This document shows, in pieces, positions 58,694-64,000 of a stretch of 64,000 nt of DNA (position 1 is the first letter of the stretch; the number at the start of each line of letters is the position of its first letter). The DNA is from an uncultured Oleiphilus sp. (GTDB lineage Bacteria; Pseudomonadota; Gammaproteobacteria; Pseudomonadales; Oleiphilaceae). The notes beneath the pieces are model-generated. The model searched no databases, was not told the origin of the DNA, and saw only the letters and a list, made by a program, of their open reading frames with translations. The stretch lies in NCBI GenBank assembly GCA_913020045.1, contig CAJWBE010000002.1:62001-126000 (forward strand). The letters run 5' to 3'. The position numbers and the translations under genes are program-made.

Positions 58694-59649
58694 TAGCGAT
58701 TGTTGTTTTCGTTTGAGGAATGCTCATGCTTATCATAGGCTTCAACAATTCGTTGCACGAGTGGGTGTCGAACAACATCTTTAGCGTCAAAGTGAATGCT
58801 GCCTATTCCGCTAACATTTTTGAGGACTTGTTGACCGTGAGATAGCCCTGAGCGTGCCCCCTTAGGTAGATCCGTTTGGGTAATGTCTCCAGTGATAACG
58901 GCGGTGGAGCCAAAGCCTATTCTTGTGAGAAACATCTTCATTTGTTCGGGGGTGGTGTTCTGGCTTTCGTCCAAAATGATAAAAGCATTATTAAGTGTTC
59001 GTCCGCGCATAAACGCGAGAGGAGCGACTTCAATAATGTTTTTTTCGATAAAGCGCGCCACTTGATCAAAGCCCAGCATTTCGTATAGAGCATCGTAAAG
59101 TGGGCGTAAATAAGGGTCTACTTTTTGTGCCAGATCGCCGGGCAAAAAACCCAGTTTTTCGCCCGCTTCAACAGCGGGGCGCACTAGTAATATTCGCTTT
59201 ACTTCTTCATTGTTGAGCGCTTCTACTGCACATGCGACCGCTAAGTAGGTCTTACCTGTTCCCGCTGGGCCAATACCAAAATTGATGTCATGCTTTTTTA
59301 TGCTGTTGACGTAAAGATTCTGGTTTTCGCCGCGAGGCTTTATTTGAACGCGCGGCGTTTTGATCAGGCTAAGATTTGTGTCGGGGTTCTGCGGGGTGTA
59401 TTCGAGGCCCGATTCTTGGATGTATAGGTCAACCATTTTTAGCGTGATTGCGTTGCTGCTTTCGGTTTCTCGGTAAAGGTGGCGAATGATCTCTAGACTT
59501 GCTCGCGCACTATCATCCGACTCACTGAAAGCTTTAAAGGTGTTTCCACGCCGATTTATTCGAACTCTCATTAGGTTATCGATGCGTTTGATGTTTTCAT
59601 CAAACTGGCCGCAAAGTAGCGCGAGTCGATCGTTGTCAAACGGACTCAA
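58693..59649 (-). CDS. ybeZ: PhoH-like ATPase YbeZ
   Basis: The P-loop ATPase works with Ybe[12 protein letters not shown] (Walker A) and [15 protein letters not shown] are conserved. The only standard start is TTG 59649 (318 residues, [20 protein letters not shown]). However, the in-frame sequence upstream (SSHEIHL, then TTG) resembles the N-terminal strand of relatives and stays open for 34 codons with no ATG, GTG or TTG. An AAGG sits eight bases before an ATC at 59724, so a rare start there is possible. Out of frame, ATG AAA TCC ACT TGA overlaps the TTG. Confidence 0.9.
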   Translation of the reverse strand: MSPFDNDRLALLCGQFDENIKRIDNLMRVRINRRGNTFKAFSESDDSARASLEIIRHLYRETESSNAITLKMVDLYIQESGLEYTPQNPDTNLSLIKTPRVQIKPRGENQNLYVNSIKKHDINFGIGPAGTGKTYLAVACAVEALNNEEVKRILLVRPAVEAGEKLGFLPGDLAQKVDPYLRPLYDALYEMLGFDQVARFIEKNIIEVAPLAFMRGRTLNNAFIILDESQNTTPEQMKMFLTRIGFGSTAVITGDITQTDLPKGARSGLSHGQQVLKNVSGIGSIHFDAKDVVRHPLVQRIVEAYDKHEHSSNENNNR

Positions 59650-59782
59650 GTGGATTTCATGGCTTGAGTTAACCTTACTTGCTTTGTTACTTGTGTTTGA
59701 CTGTTTCGTGCTTGAGCTAGTGATATCAATTACCTTGGTAAAGTCGAGATGTTAATGGTTTTGATCGCCGCATGGTTCTCGA

Positions 59783-61135
59783 TTAGTAGTCGAGATCGTC
59801 CACTCTTTCGCCTCTAAGCGAATTAGGGAGTGCGTCATTGATGTGGACATTGATAAATCGGCCAATAAGCTGGCTATCGGTGCGATCTTGGTTTGCTCTA
59901 AAGTTAACAACGCGGTTGTTTTCGGTTCGGCCCTGCATTTCACCAGGATCTTTTTTGGAGAACCCCGTTACGAGGATGCGTTGTTGCGTACCCACCATTC
60001 TTCGGCTTATTGCTTGTGCTTGTTGCACGATGCGTTGCTGAAGAATCGATAGTCTCTGTTTGTGTGTTGTTTCTGGTGTGTCGTCTTTAAGGTCTGCGGC
60101 GGGGGTGCCGGGTCGCGCACTGTAAATAAAGCTAAATGAGGTGTCGAAACCGATGTCATTAATCAGGTTCATTGTCGCCTCAAAGTCTTTTTCAGTTTCA
60201 CCCGGAAAGCCGACGATAAAGTCAGATGATATGGATATATCTGGACGATGCGCTCTAATACGGCGGATCTTGGATTTGTATTCGAGCGCCATATGTCCGC
60301 GCTTCATGGCCGCTAGGATGCGGTCAGAGCCGCTTTGAACCGGCAGGTGTAGGTGGCTAACCAGCTCAGGGACAGTACCGTAGACATCAATGAGGCTATC
60401 TGAAAACTCAACGGGGTGTGAGGTGGTGAAGCGAATGCGTTCGATGCCATCTATTGAGGCTATCAATGTGATTAGTTCAGCCAAATCCATCGTGTCGCCG
60501 TCGTGGGTTTGTCCGGCAAAGGCATTGACGTTCTGACCAAGTAAGTTTACTTCTCTGACGCCTTGCGATGCCAAGTGAGCGACTTCTGCAATTACGTCAT
60601 CCGCTGGCCGGCTTACTTCTTCGCCGCGCGTGTAAGGGACAACGCAAAACGTACAATACTTGCTGCAGCCTTCCATAATCGATACAAAGGCTGAGGGGCC
60701 GTCAACGCCGGGTGCGGGAAGGTGGTCGAACTTTTCAATCTCTGGAAAGCTGATATCGACTACACCAACATCGCTGGTTTTGGATGCGTCGATCATTTCT
60801 GGCAAGCGGTGTAGCGTTTGAGGGCCGAACACTACGTCTACAAAAGGAGCCCTAGCACGAATCGCTTCGCCTTCTTGGCTCGCGACGCAGCCGCCAACGC
60901 CGATGGTTAGATCGGGGTTGTTCTCTTTTAGTTTTTTCCAGCGGCCAAGCTGATGAAATACTTTCTCTTGGGCCTTTTCACGAATTGAGCAAGTGTTGAG
61001 AAGAAGGATATCTGCTTCGTTCGCATCTTCGGTAAGCTCGACATCGCTATCAACGCGAAGGAGATCTGCCATGCGTGAAGAGTCGTACTCATTCATCTGG
61101 CAGCCGTGGGTCTTGATAAAAAGCTTTTTAGTCAT
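59783..61135 (-). CDS. miaB: tRNA-2-methylthio-N6-dimethylallyladenosine synthase
   Basis: The radical SAM methylthiotransferase converts i6A37 (made by MiaA) to ms2i6A37. The 450 residues include N-terminal cluster cysteines ([29 protein letters not shown]), the radical SAM motif [15 protein letters not shown], and a C-terminal TRAM domain. It is the first gene of the miaB-ybeZ-ybeY-corC-lnt-leuS-lptE-holA series. Confidence 0.97.
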   Translation of the reverse strand: MTKKLFIKTHGCQMNEYDSSRMADLLRVDSDVELTEDANEADILLLNTCSIREKAQEKVFHQLGRWKKLKENNPDLTIGVGGCVASQEGEAIRARAPFVDVVFGPQTLHRLPEMIDASKTSDVGVVDISFPEIEKFDHLPAPGVDGPSAFVSIMEGCSKYCTFCVVPYTRGEEVSRPADDVIAEVAHLASQGVREVNLLGQNVNAFAGQTHDGDTMDLAELITLIASIDGIERIRFTTSHPVEFSDSLIDVYGTVPELVSHLHLPVQSGSDRILAAMKRGHMALEYKSKIRRIRAHRPDISISSDFIVGFPGETEKDFEATMNLINDIGFDTSFSFIYSARPGTPAADLKDDTPETTHKQRLSILQQRIVQQAQAISRRMVGTQQRILVTGFSKKDPGEMQGRTENNRVVNFRANQDRTDSQLIGRFINVHINDALPNSLRGERVDDLDY

Positions 61136-61236
61136 TGTATCGCTTTAATATTGGTCGTTGGCTGGAATTTTGGGCCGAAAATTATACCCGTCATGACGAC
61201 TCGCGGGTAGCACTAAATTGTAAAGGTGTCAGGAAA

Positions 61237-61251
61237 AAAATGTGGTATGAT
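61237..61251 (+). promoter_or_regulatory. Candidate extended -10 promoter for the DUF1820 gene
   Basis: TGTGGTATGAT contains the extended -10 TGn before TATGAT (61246-61251), about 38 bases upstream of the DUF1820 ATG. No -35 hexamer with ideal spacing is visible. Confidence 0.5.
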
Positions 61252-61288
61252 CCGCCTCTTTTCTCAGCGCCAAAACAGCAGTAATTCC

Positions 61289-61612
61289 ATGACAATTAAG
61301 AAGACCTACAAAGTAATATTTTACAACCACGAAGATATCTTCGAAATCTACGCGACACATGTTTACCCTTCTGAAATGTATGGCTTTGTTGAAGTCGAGG
61401 AGATTTTGTTTGGGGAAAAGTCGCAGCTTCTAGTTGACCCTGGCGAAGAGAAATTGAAAACTGAGTTTTCTGGCGTTAAGCGCACTTATGTGCCGATGAA
61501 TGCGATTGTCCGAATTGATGAAGTGGAACAAACCGGTGTCGCCAAAGTTAAATCAAACAGTGCGGTTGCGCATTTTCCGGCGGGCTCTAAAGGGCCTACT
61601 AACCATAAATAA
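61289..61612 (+). CDS. DUF1820-family protein
   Basis: From ATG 61289 the product is 107 residues beginning MTIKKTYKVIFYNHEDIFEIYA, the family start. The frame extends to 61226, but those codons overlap the promoter region. IVDPGEEKLKTEF-like and YVPMNAIVRIDEVEQ segments are typical. The family is widespread in gammaproteobacteria with no known function. It diverges from miaB, a common arrangement. Confidence 0.9.
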   Translation: MTIKKTYKVIFYNHEDIFEIYATHVYPSEMYGFVEVEEILFGEKSQLLVDPGEEKLKTEFSGVKRTYVPMNAIVRIDEVEQTGVAKVKSNSAVAHFPAGSKGPTNHK

Positions 61613-61674
61613 TTGGCGCGTGCTAAAAATAGTTAGCGAGTGCTAATGGTCAGTCGATCAAGGGTCTTACAAAA

Positions 61675-62073
61675 ATGACGATGTTGCGTTTTGCGCCAAT
61701 TTACGGCGGCTTACTGGTTCTGTTAGTGATATTTTTGGCTTACCGTGTCACCACCTTTCGTCAAGGTGAAAAAATATCTTTGGGTGACGACAAGGGCTCA
61801 AAGCAGATGAAGAGTGCGGTTCGCGCTCATGCTAACGCCATCGAAAATATTCCACTCGGGATCGCTTTACTATTGATGCTTGAACTTAATCACCTTACAC
61901 CTTGGTTGCTTCATGCGTTTGGAGTGTCATTTCTCGTTGCAAGAGTTCTCCATGCATGGGGCCTTTCGTCTAAAAACGGGCCTTCGTTTGGCCGCTTTTA
62001 TGGTACATTATTGACGTGGTTGGCGTTGATAGGAATGGCGGTTATTAATATTTTGGTCGTGTTAACTCGGTAA
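61675..62073 (+). CDS. MAPEG-family membrane protein
   Basis: The 132-residue protein has four predicted membrane helices and the conserved RAHANAIENIPLGIALL segment of the MAPEG family (related to microsomal glutathione transferases). Bacterial members of this type (YecN-like) have no firm function. Its TAA overlaps the trmH ATG by one base, so it is co-translated with trmH and the MATE gene. Confidence 0.9.
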   Translation: MTMLRFAPIYGGLLVLLVIFLAYRVTTFRQGEKISLGDDKGSKQMKSAVRAHANAIENIPLGIALLLMLELNHLTPWLLHAFGVSFLVARVLHAWGLSSKNGPSFGRFYGTLLTWLALIGMAVINILVVLTR

Positions 62074-62882
62074 TGACGCCCGAAAGATTCGAGAAACTGG
62101 TTAACACGCTGGATAGGCGTCAGCCAGACCTTACTCTCCTCACCGAGCAAATTCACAAACCCCGAAATATTGCGGCGCTGGTTCGAACTAGCGACGCCGT
62201 GGGAATACACGAATTGCACATGGTTTGGCCGTGGGACAAGCATCGGCCCTATAGCGGCACAGCGATGGGTAGTGATCGTTGGGTCGATATCGTGCGTCAT
62301 GAGTCAATGAGTGATGGCATAAGCACGTTACGGTCGCGAGGCTACAAAGTCTATGCAGCGCATTTGTCCTCGAGTTCCATTGATTATCGTGAAGTGGATT
62401 TTACCCAACCGTGTGCTTTGCTAATGGGCAATGAGAAGAGGGGCGTAAGTGAAGATACCTTAGCCCAAGTGGATGAGCATATTACGATTCCCATGGAAGG
62501 AATGGTTGAGTCATTTAATGTGTCGGTCGCGGCGGCAATTATTCTTTCTGAAGCGCATCGGCAGCGCCAGCAAGCGGGGCTTTATGATAAGCGCCGTTTA
62601 GACGCTTCTGTTTATCGCGATACTTTTTTCCGTTGGGCGCATCCGAAAGTGGCTCAGTATTGCCACGATAAAGGATTAGACTATCCTGAGGTTAGCCAAG
62701 AGGATGGTGAAATTATTGATCCGTCTGGTTGGTATGCTTCTGTTCGTTTACAGCGAGAAACAGCACCTCAAGATCAAAAGAAGGGTTCGGTATCTGATGA
62801 TACTCACACCGGCAGTCGTAAAGTCGATGGATTACAACTTGATAAGCGTGAACCCCAAACTATCAGTAAGAAACTAGTATGA
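62073..62882 (+). CDS. trmH: tRNA (guanosine-18-2'-O)-methyltransferase
   Basis: The 269-residue SPOUT methyltransferase modifies G18 of the tRNA D loop. Motifs RNIAALVRTSDAVGI, ALLMGNEKRGVS and ESFNVSVAAAIIL with the knot are all present. The C-terminal tail is about 40 residues longer than in E. coli and is hydrophilic. It overlaps the upstream MAPEG gene by one base and the MATE gene by four (ATGA). Confidence 0.94.
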   Translation: MTPERFEKLVNTLDRRQPDLTLLTEQIHKPRNIAALVRTSDAVGIHELHMVWPWDKHRPYSGTAMGSDRWVDIVRHESMSDGISTLRSRGYKVYAAHLSSSSIDYREVDFTQPCALLMGNEKRGVSEDTLAQVDEHITIPMEGMVESFNVSVAAAIILSEAHRQRQQAGLYDKRRLDASVYRDTFFRWAHPKVAQYCHDKGLDYPEVSQEDGEIIDPSGWYASVRLQRETAPQDQKKGSVSDDTHTGSRKVDGLQLDKREPQTISKKLV

Positions 62883-64000
62883 CACTAGGCCGCGATCTGT
62901 TCAGATTGTCTGTACCCATGGTTGTGGGGCAGCTTGCGTTTGCCTCTATGTCCTTCATCGATACAGTGCTGATGGGCCAGCTTGGAGTCGAAGTACTTGC
63001 TGGTGGCGGTTTGGCGGCGGTCGCATTTCAGTTTTTTTACGTGGTTGGTACCGGGGTATTGGTGGCAACCGCTAATCACATTGCCTTTGCTAAAGGTCAG
63101 ATTGATCATGCTGATGGGCAGTCGTCTGATATTCATCGAGCGCTGTTGTCGGGCGTTGTGGTGGTGTTTCTTTTGACGCTTCTATTTGGCGTAATTATCT
63201 GGAATATCACGCCGCTATTGCTTGCCTTAGGTCAAGAGCCAGCAGTGGTTGATATCGCAGAGCGCTATTTGCATGTATTGGTTTGGGCGCTACTTCCTGC
63301 GCTGTTTTTCATCTTAATGCGCAGCTTGGTATTAGGTGTTGGGCGACCTCAAGTTATTCTCCCGATTAGTATGATCTCTGCCGCGCTAAATTACCCTATT
63401 AGTTATGCCTTGATGACCGGCCAGTTAGGTCTGCCTGCGCTGGGTGTCGAGGGTGTCGCTTTGGGGACCTGTATTGTCTCAGTTGGTATGGCGGTGGCTA
63501 TTGTTTTGATGTCTTATCGCCAGACTACGTTTAAGCCTTATCCTTTTTGGACGGGGTGGCATCTTTTTTCTTTTGCTCAGTTGGCTCAGACACTGCGGCT
63601 CGGTGTGCCGATTGCGTTGGCGTATGCCATGGAAATTGGCATGTTTTCCGCTGCAGCTTTGTTGATTGGCTTGGTTGGCATCGAGGCGCTTGCGGCGCAC
63701 CAGGTTGCTCTTCAGTGTACGACAATTGCCTTTATGATTCCGTTGGGGTTTTCTCAAGCTGTGTCTGTCAAAGTTGGTGAGTTTTATGGTGCAGGTCAGT
63801 TTGACAACGTGAAGCGTACGGTTAAGTTAAGCTTAATGGCCGTAACGGCAACAGCCGTATGCTCGGGAAGTGTTTTTGTACTGATTCCTGAGCCCCTTAC
63901 ACAGCTATTTTTGGAGAGCGAGGTGTCGTCAACTGAGCACTTACTTCCCATTGCCGTTAGTTTGTTATTTGTTGCCGCGCTATTTCAAATGGTCGACGCG
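62879..64000 (+). CDS. MATE-family efflux transporter (NorM-like), partial
   Basis: The frame is open from ATG 62879 to the window edge, 374 codons without a stop, so the C-terminus is missing. The product begins MTLGRDLFRLSVPMVVGQLA and has repeated membrane helices and FIDTVLMGQLG and GVPIALAYAMEIGMFSAA, typical of the NorM branch of multidrug and toxin extrusion carriers, driven by Na+ or H+. The ATG overlaps the trmH TGA, so it is the third gene of the MAPEG-trmH-MATE operon. Confidence 0.93.
   Translation, partial: MTLGRDLFRLSVPMVVGQLAFASMSFIDTVLMGQLGVEVLAGGGLAAVAFQFFYVVGTGVLVATANHIAFAKGQIDHADGQSSDIHRALLSGVVVVFLLTLLFGVIIWNITPLLLALGQEPAVVDIAERYLHVLVWALLPALFFILMRSLVLGVGRPQVILPISMISAALNYPISYALMTGQLGLPALGVEGVALGTCIVSVGMAVAIVLMSYRQTTFKPYPFWTGWHLFSFAQLAQTLRLGVPIALAYAMEIGMFSAAALLIGLVGIEALAAHQVALQCTTIAFMIPLGFSQAVSVKVGEFYGAGQFDNVKRTVKLSLMAVTATAVCSGSVFVLIPEPLTQLFLESEVSSTEHLLPIAVSLLFVAALFQMVDA

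Overview
The window is chromosomal DNA from a gammaproteobacterium, most likely a marine member of the Pseudomonadales/Cellvibrionales type. This rests on gene order (tsaE-ami-mutL-miaA-hfq-hflX-hflKC-DUF2065-hisZ-purA; miaB-ybeZ-ybeY-corC-lnt-leuS-lptE-holA; bioB-F-H-C-D; cmoA-cmoB), on the DUF1820, FolX/FolM and PEP-CTERM families, and on long FadE-type acyl-CoA dehydrogenases. I cannot name the species. Nearly every base is coding. I saw no rRNA, tRNA, insertion sequence, prophage or CRISPR array.

Layout. 1-3.8 kb: a Fur-box-preceded minus-strand operon of two imelysins flanking a di-heme oxidoreductase, probably for periplasmic iron or haem handling. 3.8-6.9 kb: a metallo-beta-lactamase-fold protein, then queG translationally coupled to a di-heme cytochrome c peroxidase. 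7-24.7 kb: the conserved tsaE-to-purA core, split between hflX and hflK by about 6 kb carrying a VWA lipoprotein, a TetR regulator, a second MBL-fold enzyme and two SDR-type oxidoreductases. 24.8-28 kb: an acyl-CoA dehydrogenase and a PEP-CTERM protein behind a cyclic-di-GMP-I riboswitch. 28-38.4 kb (mostly minus strand): an SDR with folM-folE-folX for tetrahydromonapterin, glutathione peroxidase with an atypical sigma factor, cmoB/cmoA, srkA, two divergent paralogous phosphoribosyltransferases and dinB. 38.5-45.2 kb: an LhgO-like oxidase, comF, and the biotin operon, whose promoter and BirA-like operator lie inside the start of comF. 45.3-46.3 kb: a miniature flagellar-rod-like protein and a SprA-family metalloprotease. 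46.5-50.5 kb: two acyl-CoA dehydrogenases behind tandem PsrA-type operator half-sites. 50.5-61.1 kb: the minus-strand miaB-to-holA block plus an M48 lipoprotein protease. 61.2-64 kb: DUF1820, MAPEG, trmH and the start of a MATE transporter that runs off the window.

Most of the window is ordinary housekeeping. The parts worth a second look are regulatory (c-di-GMP riboswitch with a compensatory base-pair swap, PsrA-type boxes, BirA operator inside comF, doubled hisZ start region, missing standard start codon in ybeZ) and a few genes: the sigma factor without the region 2.3 tryptophan pair, the rod-like mini-protein with its protease, and the hflX/hflK insert.
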